NCBI GenBank assembly: GCA_002498385.1
Contig: DAHH01000002.1
Coordinates: forward strand, 66,586-109,202
Direction: 5' to 3'
DNA from: Methanobacterium sp. UBA410
GTDB taxonomy: Archaea; Methanobacteriota; Methanobacteria; Methanobacteriales; Methanobacteriaceae
DNA length: 42,617 nt
This document shows, one piece after another, positions 1 through 8,881 of this stretch. Every line of letters starts with the position of its first letter. The stretch's first letter is position 1. The translations under genes and the position numbers were made by a program. The notes under the pieces are model-generated. The model was not told the DNA's origin. It did no database searches and worked only from the letters and a program-made list of their open reading frames with translations.

Positions 1-230
1 GATTTTTAAAGGAAATAAGATTTAAAATGTTATAAACTTCTAAAAACCTAGATAAAAACTAAATTAAACAGAATAAAGAAAAAAAATTTTAAATTTCGAA
101 CAATTTTTAGAGAAATTAAGTTAATCAATGAATTTTCAAAAAAACTCTTAAAAACTATAAAATTAAAAATGAGAATCAGAAATGGAAGAATATATGAAAA
201 AATTTCTAATTTCTGATTTAACTGATTGAT

Positions 231-890
231 CTAAGGTTTTTCGCAGGTTATCATGAATATTGTTCTGTCACCGATTGTTTCGGCGCGGTCTGCGATCCTC
301 TCGAGGAACCTTGCAACGAAGAGAATGTATACAAGGTAGGAGATTGTATCCTTCTCCTTGAACATGCTTTCTGATATATCTTTAAGGGCCTTGTCAAAGA
401 GGTCGTCCACCTTGTCGTCCTCGTGGTGTAGCTCCCTTGCTATGTCCATGTCCTGCTTGAGAAATGCATCCAAACTCATCTGTATCATGTTCTCAACTAT
501 GCCTGACATCTGTTTAATGTCGTTCATTGGTTTTGCAGGGATGTCTTCGTCCTTGATCTGGCGCGCAACCTCAACTATGTTTGAGGCAAGGTAGCCTGTC
601 CGTTTAAGATGACTTCCCACCTTTATACAGGTCTCTATAAATCTTAAATCTCTTGCAACCGGTTGTTCAGAAGCTATCACTCTCATAGCATCCTGTTCAA
701 GGTGATAATTCATCTCATCTATCTTTTTACTTGCAGTTAAAACCTTCTCAGCCGGTTCATCATCGTAGTTGAAGAAGGTTTTTACAGAATCCTTGTATGC
801 TTCGAGGGTTGCATTTCCGATTTTCTCCACATCTTTACTCAGATGATTCAAACGTTTTCGAAACAATACTCTTGGATATTTTTTCTCCAT
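231..890 (-). CDS. phoU: PhoU, phosphate uptake regulator
   Basis: A 219-residue PhoU-family protein: two three-helix-bundle repeats, with the E/D-rich segments around residues 80-95 and 155-170 (e.g. ELHHEDDKVDDLFDKAL) that bind metal clusters in known PhoU structures. PhoU proteins restrain the Pst transporter when phosphate is plentiful, acting at the membrane with PstB. It is the last gene of the pst operon, 73 bp after pstB. The open frame extends to a GTG at 902, but that GTG lies inside the GGTGGAGG ribosome-binding site, and GGAGG sits 5 nt before the ATG at 890, so I take 890 as the start. The family is clear; the exact signalling partner in archaea, which usually lack PhoR, is inferred. 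Confidence 0.93.
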   Translation of the reverse strand: MEKKYPRVLFRKRLNHLSKDVEKIGNATLEAYKDSVKTFFNYDDEPAEKVLTASKKIDEMNYHLEQDAMRVIASEQPVARDLRFIETCIKVGSHLKRTGYLASNIVEVARQIKDEDIPAKPMNDIKQMSGIVENMIQMSLDAFLKQDMDIARELHHEDDKVDDLFDKALKDISESMFKEKDTISYLVYILFVARFLERIADRAETIGDRTIFMITCEKP

Positions 891-963
891 TTTTTCCTCC
901 ACCTTTTTGAAATAACTTTATGATAATGTTTTTGGAAAATATTTTTATTCAATAACTTCCAGT

Positions 964-1719
964 TCATCCGAATCTGCCTGTTATGTAATCTTCAGTGCGC
1001 TTGTCTTCGGGTTCCATGAACAGTTTCTCTGTGGGGCCGCTTTCAACGATCTCTCCGTTAAGGAAGAACGAGGTGTACTTGGAAACCCTTGTGGCCTGCT
1101 GCATGTTGTGGGTTACAATGATGATGGTGTAATCCTTCTTTAGTTTGTGTATCAGATCCTCTATCTTGGTTGTTGATATGGGATCCAGAGCTGAACAAGG
1201 TTCATCCATAAGTATAACCTCAGGGGAAACTGCTATTGTCCTTGCAATACAGAGTCTCTGCTGCTGACCTCCTGAAAGTCCCATTGCAGATTTATCAAGC
1301 TTGTGTTTAACTTCATCCCATAGTGCTGCTGCTTTAAGACTTTTTTCAACTTTCTTCTCTAATTTGTCCTTGTCTGCAATGCCATGGATCCTGAGGCCGT
1401 AGGCAACGTTGTCAAATATGGATTTTGGGAATGGATTCGCCTTCTGGAACACCATTCCAATTTTCTTCCTCAGCTCAACCACATCGACGTTAGGATCGTA
1501 TATGTCTTCTCCATCGAGCAGAACGTCACCCTTCTTTTTGAAACCTTCGATCAGGTCGTTCATCCTGTTGAGGGTTCTTATGAAGGTGGATTTTCCACAG
1601 CCTGAGGGTCCTATAAGTGATGTGACGGCATTTTTGGGAATTTTCATGTTTATATCGTTCAGGATATGCACTTCGTTAAAGTAAACATTTAAATCACGTG
1701 TTTCTATTCTATATGGCAT
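964..1719 (-). CDS. pstB: PstB, phosphate ABC transporter ATPase
   Basis: A 251-residue ABC ATPase that powers phosphate import on the cytoplasmic face of PstC/PstA. Walker A is GPSGCGKSTF (about residue 37), the ABC signature is LSGGQQQRLC, Walker B is VILMDEPCSALDP, and the switch histidine lies in VTHNMQQ. Length and N-terminus match the PstB family. The start ATG lies one base after the pstA stop codon, and its ribosome-binding site (GGGGCGAT) overlaps the pstA end, so the two are probably translationally coupled. No defect is visible. Confidence 0.96.
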   Translation of the reverse strand: MPYRIETRDLNVYFNEVHILNDINMKIPKNAVTSLIGPSGCGKSTFIRTLNRMNDLIEGFKKKGDVLLDGEDIYDPNVDVVELRKKIGMVFQKANPFPKSIFDNVAYGLRIHGIADKDKLEKKVEKSLKAAALWDEVKHKLDKSAMGLSGGQQQRLCIARTIAVSPEVILMDEPCSALDPISTTKIEDLIHKLKKDYTIIIVTHNMQQATRVSKYTSFFLNGEIVESGPTEKLFMEPEDKRTEDYITGRFG

Positions 1720-1720
1720 T

Positions 1721-2569
1721 CTATCGCCCCATCATCTTTTTTGAGTAGCGTTCAACCAGGGTATTGGTTAAAACGGTTATTACAAGTATTATAATTACAA
1801 GCACTGCTGCTGTACCGTAGGCATTTTGCAGGGATATTCCTTCAGTTGCCAGTACGTACAGATGCAGTGGAAGTGGTCTTCCAGGGTCAAATACCGATAG
1901 GGGCATTGCAAGTGCGGATCCAACTGCAAACATAATGGCTGCTGCCTCTGATATTGCCCTTGCCATTCCCAGAATCACTCCAGTTGTTATACCAGGAACT
2001 GCAGCAGGCAGTACCACCTTGTAAACTGTTTGCCATTTGGTTGCACCAAGTGCCAGGCTTCCCTCACTGTAAGATTTTGGCACTGAACCTATGGAAACTT
2101 CTGCAACCTGGAAGATTGTTGGAAGAGCCATGAGGGCCAGTATAAGTCCTCCTGAAAGTAGGGACCAGCCCATACCCAGGAACACAACGAAGAATGCCAG
2201 TCCAAAGAGGCCGAACACTATGGATGGTATGGATGCAAGGGTCTCGGAACCGAACCTTATGAGCTTGACAAATATGTTTTCTTTGGTGTACTCTGACAGG
2301 TACACTGCTGCACCAACACCGATTGGAGCTGCAACCAATCCTGCTATGAGCGTCACGTAAATACTGGACACTATCATTGGTGCTATTCCTCCACTTGCAC
2401 CAGAATCCACAGGTTCACCGAATATGAAGTTGAGGTTAACCACTGGCATACCTTTCCACAGTATGTAACCTATTATAATCAGCATTATGAGCACGGTCAG
2501 AATACCTGAACCCCAGAACACTGCTGTCATTATTTTCTGAGCTTTTTTGGGTGATACAATTCTATGCAT
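1721..2569 (-). CDS. pstA: PstA, phosphate ABC transporter permease
   Basis: A 282-residue integral membrane protein with six hydrophobic segments and the permease coupling loop (EGSLALGATKWQTVYKVVLP, about residues 169-188) that docks onto PstB. It forms the phosphate channel with PstC. A strong ribosome-binding site, GGGAGGT, lies 7 nt before the ATG. It is 42 bp downstream of pstC and touches pstB. The first hydrophobic segment is followed by a long extracytoplasmic loop, as in other PstA proteins. Intact. Confidence 0.94.
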   Translation of the reverse strand: MHRIVSPKKAQKIMTAVFWGSGILTVLIMLIIIGYILWKGMPVVNLNFIFGEPVDSGASGGIAPMIVSSIYVTLIAGLVAAPIGVGAAVYLSEYTKENIFVKLIRFGSETLASIPSIVFGLFGLAFFVVFLGMGWSLLSGGLILALMALPTIFQVAEVSIGSVPKSYSEGSLALGATKWQTVYKVVLPAAVPGITTGVILGMARAISEAAAIMFAVGSALAMPLSVFDPGRPLPLHLYVLATEGISLQNAYGTAAVLVIIILVITVLTNTLVERYSKKMMGR

Positions 2570-2611
2570 GGTAAGTACCTCCCAAATTGATGTTTTTTGG
2601 ATTTATGGACA

Positions 2612-3487
2612 TCACAGGTATCCTCCTCCAACATTTATCTTTTTCTTGTAGTGGAAGTAGTTCGCAATGACGAGTAGTATCATTATGAGCATGAAAAGAA
2701 CGATTGCAGTTGCGAAAAGTGCACTGTAATGCATTCCAGTTGCGTATCCCATTTCAAGGGCTATGTTTGATGTTAAAGCCCTTACAGGATCCATTATTGA
2801 ACTTGGGAACTGTGCAACGTTTCCTGCAACCATTATAACGGCTAATGTTTCCCCTATTGCTCTTCCCATACCTAGAATTATGGCTGTGATAACTCCAGGT
2901 ACTGCTGCAGGAAATATGACATTTTTAATGGTCTGCCAGTGTGTTGCACCCAAGGCAAGGGATGCTTCCTTATATTCGGAAGGTACTGAGCGTATTGAAT
3001 CTTCTGACACGCTTACAATTGTGGGCAGTATCATCACAGTTAATATTATGGATGCTGTGAGCATGCTGAAACCTGTACCTCCAAAGTAGGTCCTCATTAG
3101 GGGCACGAGAACTATCAATCCAAAGAAACCGTAGACAACTGAGGGTATGCCTGCAAGTGTTTCAATAACAGGTTTCATTATTTTTCTCACGGTTTTGGGT
3201 GCGATTTCAGCCATGAATATTGCACATAAAAGTGAGAGGGGCACTGAGAATATAAGTGCCAGGAGGGTTATGCCCATGGATCCCACGATCATGGGTAGAA
3301 TACCGTACTGTCCTGAGGAGGGATCCCATGTACTTCCAAATATGAAGTTCAAGAATCCGTAGCTTTCCATGGCTGGCAAGCCTTCGCTGAAGATGAATAC
3401 TATGATGAGCAGAATTATAACAACCGATGAAATAGCCGTTATAAAAAGGCCCTTTTCTATTAAAAATTCTCCAAGTCTGTCCTTCAT
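2612..3487 (-). CDS. pstC: PstC, phosphate ABC transporter permease
   Basis: A 291-residue permease, the partner of PstA, with six predicted membrane helices and the coupling loop EASLALGATHWQTIKNVIFP (about residues 173-192). PstC and PstA loops are near-identical around ALGAT.WQT, consistent with their common ancestry. GAGGTG lies 5-6 nt before the ATG. It is separated from pstS by 219 bp of AT-rich DNA, so it could have its own promoter as well as readthrough from pstS. Intact. Confidence 0.94.
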   Translation of the reverse strand: MKDRLGEFLIEKGLFITAISSVVIILLIIVFIFSEGLPAMESYGFLNFIFGSTWDPSSGQYGILPMIVGSMGITLLALIFSVPLSLLCAIFMAEIAPKTVRKIMKPVIETLAGIPSVVYGFFGLIVLVPLMRTYFGGTGFSMLTASIILTVMILPTIVSVSEDSIRSVPSEYKEASLALGATHWQTIKNVIFPAAVPGVITAIILGMGRAIGETLAVIMVAGNVAQFPSSIMDPVRALTSNIALEMGYATGMHYSALFATAIVLFMLIMILLVIANYFHYKKKINVGGGYL

Positions 3488-3706
3488 TTAGGCACCTCAA
3501 TTAACCTAGCACATTTTCATTTTTACTCTTCATTAAGTCAGTAAATCAATTATTCTTCAATTTAATTCTTAAGTTAATCAATTCACAGTTTTTTTAAAAG
3601 TTTTTTCAGTTAATCCCACATTTTTTTTAATTACTTTTTTGAGCGTGAAATTTGCATTTGAAATTAATTTTGATATTGTAATTTCAACTTTAGGATAATT
3701 CCAACT

Positions 3707-4519
3707 TTAGGTAGTTGCGTTTACAGGAACCACTTTTGTCTGTTTAACTATGGCCTGTCCCTCGGGGCTGAGTACCCAGTCAATGAATTCCCTGGTGATG
3801 CCTTCAGGTTGGCCCTTAACAAGAAGTGTGAATGGTCTTTGCAGGGTGTAGGAACCATTGCTTATTGTATCCTGGGAAGGATAAACTCTGTTTACCTTCA
3901 AGGCTTTCACATTTGAATCCAGGTTCACAAGGGATATGAAACCTATTGCACCAGGGTCCTGTTTAACAGCCTGTTTTACAGATTCTGTTGAGCTCTGGAC
4001 TATGGCGTTTTTTTCTATCTTGGTTTGACCCATCACAAGATTCTGGAATGACTGCATAGTGCCTGAACCTGACTCTCTGACAATGACATGAATCTCTTCA
4101 TTTGGACCGCCGAGCTGGTTCCAGTTGGTTATGTTTCCGCTGAAAATTTCCCTCAACTCATCAGTTGTTAGATTATTTACAGGGTTTGCGTTGTTTACAG
4201 CTATAACTATTCCATCCTTTCCTATCTGGTACGCGGTTAATCCTGTTGTATCTTCTGGTGCAAGTTGTTCAGAGCTCATTCCTATTTGAACTATTCCCTG
4301 GTTAACGGTCCTTATTCCAAGACCTGAACCTCCTCCCTGAACATTTATGTGCACGTTTGGATGGGTTTCCTGAAATTTATCCACCAGTTTTTCTACAACG
4401 GGCTGCACAGATGTTGAACCTGCAATTTGCAATGTTTCATAGTTACCTTTTGGTGTAAACATGTAAGCACTGATTATAACTAGAACTGCCAGTATCAGAA
4501 TTATGTATTTCGAGTTCAT
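3707..4519 (-). CDS. pstS: PstS, phosphate-binding protein
   Basis: A 270-residue extracytoplasmic phosphate-binding protein of the PBP superfamily, delivering phosphate to PstCA. The N-terminus (residues 5-22) is one hydrophobic helix that should act as signal or membrane anchor; I see no lipobox cysteine. Phosphate-loop motifs are IAGSTSVQPV (about residue 32), GGGSGLGI, and RESGSGTMQSF. It is the first gene of the operon. A TATA-like element lies about 40 bp upstream and GGTGAT abuts the ATG. A decayed second copy lies just upstream at 4704-5358. Confidence 0.95.
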   Translation of the reverse strand: MNSKYIILILAVLVIISAYMFTPKGNYETLQIAGSTSVQPVVEKLVDKFQETHPNVHINVQGGGSGLGIRTVNQGIVQIGMSSEQLAPEDTTGLTAYQIGKDGIVIAVNNANPVNNLTTDELREIFSGNITNWNQLGGPNEEIHVIVRESGSGTMQSFQNLVMGQTKIEKNAIVQSSTESVKQAVKQDPGAIGFISLVNLDSNVKALKVNRVYPSQDTISNGSYTLQRPFTLLVKGQPEGITREFIDWVLSPEGQAIVKQTKVVPVNATT

Positions 4520-4553
4520 ATCATCACCTTAAAATATTCTCTTTCACTCTGAC

Positions 4554-4567
4554 TATTTAAAAATATA
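4554..4567 (-). promoter_or_regulatory. Probable TATA box of the pst operon
   Basis: Reading on the minus strand, an AT-only stretch TATATTTTTAAATA lies 35-48 bp upstream of the pstS ATG. That is the right distance for an archaeal TATA box plus a short leader carrying the GGTGAT ribosome-binding site. No operator palindrome is obvious next to it. Assigned from sequence and position only. Confidence 0.5.
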
Positions 4568-4703
4568 GTGATGTTGAAACTCGAAATATTGGGTTTAAAG
4601 GTTTAAAACATATTTCTCTATCCTTTTTGTTTGTACTCCTTTTAAAAAAATGTTTTAAGATTTTCAGGACTTATTGTCCTGGTAAAGCCTATTCCAGTTT
4701 TTA

Positions 4704-5358
4704 TTAGCTTGCGGGTACAACTTTTTCCTGTTTTATTATGGCCTGTCCCTCGGCCCCATGACCCAGTCAATGAACTCCTTAACTGTGCCTGTTGCCTGTC
4801 CCTTCACAAGGAATATGAATGGTCTTTGAAGTTTGCAGGAACCATCTGCAACTGTTTCTTCTGATGGAGTTATGTTGTCCACTTTCACTGCTCTGACATT
4901 GGAATCCAGGTTAGCCAGAGATATGAACCCTATTGCATTTGGATCTCCCTCAACTGGCTATTTCACAGCTTCTGTTGAACTCTGAACTATTGTGTCTGAT
5001 TTTATCTTGGTGCCACTCATAACCATGTCTTCAAAGCCGCTTCCTGTACCTGAACCATCTTCTCTTGTTATAACATCGATTTTGGCATCAGAATCACCAA
5101 CCTGATTCCAGTTGGTTATACCTTTTGCAATGTTTGTTATGCCTGCATTTGAACCTCAGCCCTGTACGTTTATTTTAACTCCGGGTGTTCTGCCCTGTAG
5201 GCCTGGACCAGTTTTTCTGCCACTGACTGTACAGATGTTGAATCTGCAATTGTTATTTTTTTATCGCTAGTTTCGTGTGTATAAACTTCGTAAGCACCTA
5301 ACGCCATGATTAATATTACAATTATTCCAATTACGTACTTCGAATCCACTCCTTTCAC
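4704..5358 (-). pseudogene. Decayed second pstS (phosphate-binding protein)
   Basis: A broken tandem paralogue of pstS. The first 62 codons are open (hydrophobic anchor, then IADSTSVQSVAEKLVQAYRA, matching IAGSTSVQPVVEKLV in the intact copy). A frameshift follows near 5180, then an in-frame TGA after NVQG, then about 75 residues are missing: the frame jumps from the GGGS-like loop straight to GITNWNQVGD. Beyond that, matches continue (REDGSGTGSGFEDMVM; IGFISLANLDSNV; LQRPFIFLVKGQ) with another stop (TAG where the intact gene has a glutamine codon after SVK) and a last frameshift before EGQAIIKQEKVVPAS. Similarity along the whole length indicates an old gene duplication, not a fragment carried in. 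No functional product is expected. Confidence 0.9.
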
Positions 5359-5567
5359 CTCACTTCTAAACTTAGCACCCCCTATAAAGGTTGCTATTTA
5401 TGTACTAATTAACACATTTTGTGATATTTATTTGGGTTATGCACTGGTTTTGGGAAACCAGAACAGAAAAGATCATATTTAGTGATTAATACTGTACAAA
5501 ATGAATAAATTTAAATATTTTACAAGCCACTAGATCTAATCATGGTAACGGAAGAGTAATAAATGGA

Positions 5568-6323
5568 ATGTTTAAACCAAGGCAAATCAAGCCCAGGCAA
5601 AGCCCGTGGAAAACATTTATAACCAAGGTTGAGCCCAACAGGTTAACAACAAGAGGACGCCTCCAGAAGATTTGATTGGTGGTATATCCTTTCCTGAAAT
5701 GGTATACTTCCTAATAAGAACATCTGCCGTCTTACAATCAAAAATGATGTTTGAACCTGTTTTGGTACCATTCTGTGACCACGGTACAACCTCCCAGCAC
5801 ACAGGCAGCAAGGTTGTTGGCATCTGCAGGTTCACCTGTAAATGCATGTGTAACTGGAGAAATCCTTGCATTTGGACAGAATCATGATGAACCATAGAAT
5901 TTGGAATGAAAACTTTTTCAGGATGGTGTGAGACTTTCACAGATATACAACAAAACCATAGATGAAACTGCTGAGGTTGTAATGAAGAATTTCAAAAAAT
6001 GGCAAGAAAATACCGGGTTATGGACACAGGTAACCATACAGAGGATCCAAAGGCTAAAAAATTAATAAAGCTCGCAAAAAAGTATGGCTGTTACGGAAAG
6101 CATGTTGAACTTGCAGTTAAACTTGAAGAAATTTTATTTGATAAGAGAATTAAAATGAACATGGATGGTGCCAATGCAGCTATACTTTCCGATATGGGAT
6201 TAAACTGGAAGCTTGGTAGGAATATTTATAATTGGAGGGGTTCCTGCTATTTTAGCCCATGTGAACGAAGAGCTTGAACATGAGGAACCCTTCAGAAAGA
6301 TGCTGGATTTAAATGATATTTGA
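5568..6323 (+). pseudogene. Decayed citrate-synthase-like gene (citryl-CoA lyase type)
   Basis: No long frame is open, but joining the three plus-strand frames gives a convincing citrate synthase family protein of about 250 residues. Pieces in order: an ATG at 5568 leading to WKTFITKVEPNRLTTRGR; then PPEDLIGGISFPEMVYFLI; then FCDHGTTS; then PSTQAARLLASAGSPVNAC and ILAFGQNH; then IYNKTIDETAEVVMKNFKKW; then IPGYGHR, the hallmark catalytic-histidine motif; then HTEDPKAKKLIKLAKKYG and MNMDGANAAILSDMGLNW; and finally VPAILAHVNEELEHEEPF. At least five frame changes are needed. Short archaeal proteins of this kind are usually annotated citryl-CoA lyase. The pathway role is unknown and the gene is dead here. 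Function is inferred from motifs alone. Confidence 0.82.
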
Positions 6324-6547
6324 TTTGGACTAAAAACAAAACTTTAACATTCAAAACCTTGATTTTTAGGTAATTAATGATCAAATAATAATTTAAGGAA
6401 CTAAGCCAGATTTAAATAAAAGATATAACTCATAGAAAAATTCTACCTTTTTTTATGAGTAAAAATTGAGTAAAGTAAAAATTGAATAAAAATTCTTATG
6501 GGTAAAAAATTCAATAAAAAAATTCATTTGAAACTGGGGCTTAAAAA

Positions 6548-6916
6548 GTGACAAAGAGCAAACATGAAGAGTGGATTGGGCCTGAGATAAAGCTTAAAAA
6601 CGTGTACATATGTCACAGAATTCCTGAACGAACATTTAAAATTGGGAATCATTACTTTCCTGTTTGTTCACGATGCACAGGGTTTTACATGGCTGCTTTT
6701 TCATACTTCGTATTTGTATACCTTTTCTATGTACACTACTCCATTTTAATGATCTTAACAGCTTTTCTAATGTTAATCCCCGCATTTCTGGATGGTACAA
6801 CCCAGTTTTTAGGCTGGAGGACGAGTAGCAATACTCTGAGATTCATAACAGGATTAATTGGTGGTTTAGGGCTTGGAATTCTTGTAAAAGCTTTTAAATG
6901 GTTTTTGATGAGTTGA
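6548..6916 (+). CDS. DUF2085 family small membrane protein
   Basis: A 122-residue protein starting at a GTG. The N-terminal half carries a Cys/His pattern (CHRIPERTF near residue 22, then VCSRCTGFY near residue 39) followed by two hydrophobic segments, a conserved-looking polar turn (LDGTTQFLGWRTSSNT) and a third hydrophobic segment at the C-terminus. This layout matches the DUF2085 family, whose function is not established. The cysteines could bind metal or be redox-active; that is inference. It stands alone, between the decayed citrate-synthase-like gene and the convergent PhoU-domain regulator. Confidence 0.75.
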   Translation: MTKSKHEEWIGPEIKLKNVYICHRIPERTFKIGNHYFPVCSRCTGFYMAAFSYFVFVYLFYVHYSILMILTAFLMLIPAFLDGTTQFLGWRTSSNTLRFITGLIGGLGLGILVKAFKWFLMS

Positions 6917-7055
6917 AGCTGACTGCTTTTTATTAGAAACATTTTATTAAAAATAAAAACAAAAAAATTGTTGCGAAAATCATATTTTAAGTACTTTAAA
7001 CGCACCCCTTACTCTCAAATTTAGAATTCTATTCACAGCTTTAAGAAACTGAGAA

Positions 7056-7114
7056 GATTTAAAGTAACAAAACTGAAGGAGATTTAAAGTAACAAAACTG
7101 AAGGAGATTTAAAG
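7056..7114. repeat. 25-bp tandem repeat, 2.4 copies
   Basis: Two perfect copies of a 25-bp unit beginning GATTTAAAGTAACAAAACTG (7056-7080 and 7081-7105) plus a 9-bp partial third. It lies directly downstream of the stop codon of the PhoU-domain regulator. The copies are contiguous with no spacer. Confidence 0.95.
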
Positions 7115-7134
7115 CTAAAATGGCATCTTCTGGT

Positions 7135-8055
7135 TTATCCAGAATCTCGGGATGTTCTTTTTCTGGCGCTTCTTCTGAAGCGTTCTGGTGTTGTTGTACG
7201 AGGAATGTTCCTGTAAAACTCCTCTGAAGCGTCCAGTATCTCAACTGATATGTCCCCAATCCTTTCAAATGCTTTAACAACCCTTGAAAGGGAAAGGTAG
7301 TAAGTTGAACGGTCTTTGTCCATTGCATCATCCTCGGACATCATAACTGCCATCTTGTTCAGGGCCTTCTTTTGCAGTGCATGGATATCTTCCTCGTAAT
7401 CCAGGACCTTGCCCTTGACGTCAAGTTCTTCGTTTAAAAAGGCTTTCATTGCGTACTTCACCATTTTTCTGGAAGTTTTGAACATGGATTTTAAAGTGTC
7501 CACCATTTCATCGTCAACTTTGTAACATTCCTTCTGTACGAAGTTTGCAATGTGACAGATGTAATCGGCTATGCGTTCCAGGTCGTAGGATATTTCGCTG
7601 AAAATCATGGTCTTGCTGAACTCTGAGTATGGGTTTAAGGATATGACGGTGTCCACAGATGAACGAATTTTCTCGTGCATGTTGTTTGAAACGTAGTCCA
7701 TTTCAAGAGCTTCATTTGCCAGGTCTTTATCATAAGTTTGGAATGACTCAAAGGACATGTCAAACTGTTTACAGACATGATCAGCCATATTCTTAAGCAT
7801 TTCTTTAAGAAGGTAATTTCCCGCAGATTCCTTTGAAGTTTTTTCTTCCTGAAACATCTCTGAAAACTCATCGAATTTTTTCAGATCAAGGATGTAAGCC
7901 CTCCTCACAACTCCACGTTTAACAAGTGGCTGGAGGAGTTTTGTAACGTACCTTCTTGATAATCCAAGTTTGTCTGCAATTTCATCCTGAGTAGATGGAT
8001 TTTCGTGGAGTATGACATCAAGTACTGCTTTAAGAGTGCTGTTAGTTTTGGTCAT
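7135..8055 (-). CDS. HTH and PhoU domain regulator
   Basis: A 306-residue protein. Residues 1-55 form a winged-helix/HTH domain (TQDEIADKLGLSRRYVTKLL is the recognition-helix region), and residues 70-280 contain two PhoU-type helical repeats (e.g. YSEFSKTMIFSEISYDLERI and AFERIGDISVEILD). The tail after about residue 285 is Arg/Thr-rich. Such fusions in methanogens are thought to be phosphate-responsive transcription regulators, replacing the bacterial PhoB/PhoR system; targets are not known from this sequence. GTGAT lies close before the ATG. It starts 10 bp after the stop of the membrane protein at 8066-8881, which is probably cotranscribed. It is distinct from the stand-alone PhoU of the pst operon. 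Confidence 0.85.
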   Translation of the reverse strand: MTKTNSTLKAVLDVILHENPSTQDEIADKLGLSRRYVTKLLQPLVKRGVVRRAYILDLKKFDEFSEMFQEEKTSKESAGNYLLKEMLKNMADHVCKQFDMSFESFQTYDKDLANEALEMDYVSNNMHEKIRSSVDTVISLNPYSEFSKTMIFSEISYDLERIADYICHIANFVQKECYKVDDEMVDTLKSMFKTSRKMVKYAMKAFLNEELDVKGKVLDYEEDIHALQKKALNKMAVMMSEDDAMDKDRSTYYLSLSRVVKAFERIGDISVEILDASEEFYRNIPRTTTPERFRRSARKRTSRDSG

Positions 8056-8065
8056 TGTATCACAG

Positions 8066-8881
8066 TTATCTTCTTCTTTTAATCTTCACGGGGTTTCTTT
8101 TTTTCTTGTTCTTGAAGTTCTTACCGTGGTTTTTAATCTTATTGTTCCTTCTTTTATTTTTGATGTTTCCATCATTCCAAGAGTTTCTGTTAATGTTGCT
8201 GTCATTCCACTCTTCATTGTTCCATGCATTTCTCCTGCTTTTAATACCCTCATCCCAGGTTCCATCTTCGATACTTCTGTAGCTGGTGTTTCTATTATTT
8301 ATGGTGTTTATGCAATCCTCTGCTATGGATAGTATAACATAGCAAAGGGCTCCGATAACCAGTAATGATATAATAAGGCCTAATTCGGAGTAAATCATGG
8401 AATATAAGTTTGTTATTGGGGTGTTAAGATTGGAAAATCCTGCTAAGAGTTTGATGGCACCGACTCCCATCAATATGTAACCGTACTCCTTTTTTATATT
8501 TTCCGGTTCTACAAATGGGTATATTCCCATTATTAAGAGTCCAGCTCCAATTGATCTGAATAGATTGTCGCCTGTGGCCTGTTCAAGAATGTAAAAAATG
8601 TGCTCTGACTTCCAGTAAACCGATGAAAACAGGTAGATTACCTCCACAGCCAGTATAACCAGGAGTGGAAATATGTAAACTATCTTCGAAACAACCTCCG
8701 GTTCAATCTTTTTAGGTTCAACATCCTCGAGAGGTTCTCTGAAAACATGCGTCATGAACTGATACAGCATAGACCCCAAAACAGCTCCTATAACTGTTCC
8801 TGCTATTCCCAGTGTTGAGGTTGTATATGCAACTATCCCGGAGATAACTCCGGCCATTAATATATCCAACGTCTTTGACAT
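8066..8881 (-). CDS. Membrane protein with Asn/Lys-rich cytoplasmic tail
   Basis: A 271-residue protein I do not recognise. Hydrophobic segments lie at about residues 6-42 (one or two helices), 67-86, 108-125, 133-150 and 166-190. From about residue 191 to the end the sequence is a low-complexity tail: first Asn/Trp/Asp-rich with an imperfect repeat (EEWNDSNINRNSWNDGNI), then a run of Lys, Arg and Asn ending KIKRRR. A highly basic tail should be cytoplasmic by the positive-inside rule and could bind nucleic acid or polyphosphate; that is inference. The gene precedes the HTH-PhoU regulator by 10 bp on the same strand, suggesting a joint role in phosphate sensing. GTGAT precedes the ATG. Confidence 0.7.
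   Translation of the reverse strand: MSKTLDILMAGVISGIVAYTTSTLGIAGTVIGAVLGSMLYQFMTHVFREPLEDVEPKKIEPEVVSKIVYIFPLLVILAVEVIYLFSSVYWKSEHIFYILEQATGDNLFRSIGAGLLIMGIYPFVEPENIKKEYGYILMGVGAIKLLAGFSNLNTPITNLYSMIYSELGLIISLLVIGALCYVILSIAEDCINTINNRNTSYRSIEDGTWDEGIKSRRNAWNNEEWNDSNINRNSWNDGNIKNKRRNNKIKNHGKNFKNKKKRNPVKIKRRR

Noticed and set aside
5617..5940. Open frame of 107 codons on the minus strand
   Set aside because: It is antisense to the citrate-synthase-like pseudogene and its product matches nothing, whereas the plus strand frames match the family throughout.
5999..6277. Open frame of 92 codons on the plus strand taken as a gene
   Set aside because: It is one in-frame piece of the broken citrate-synthase-like gene; both ends are frameshift boundaries.
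8012..8332. Frame of 106 codons on the plus strand
   Set aside because: It is antisense to the basic Asn-rich tail and the start of the HTH-PhoU gene; the minus-strand genes have ribosome-binding sites and recognised domains.
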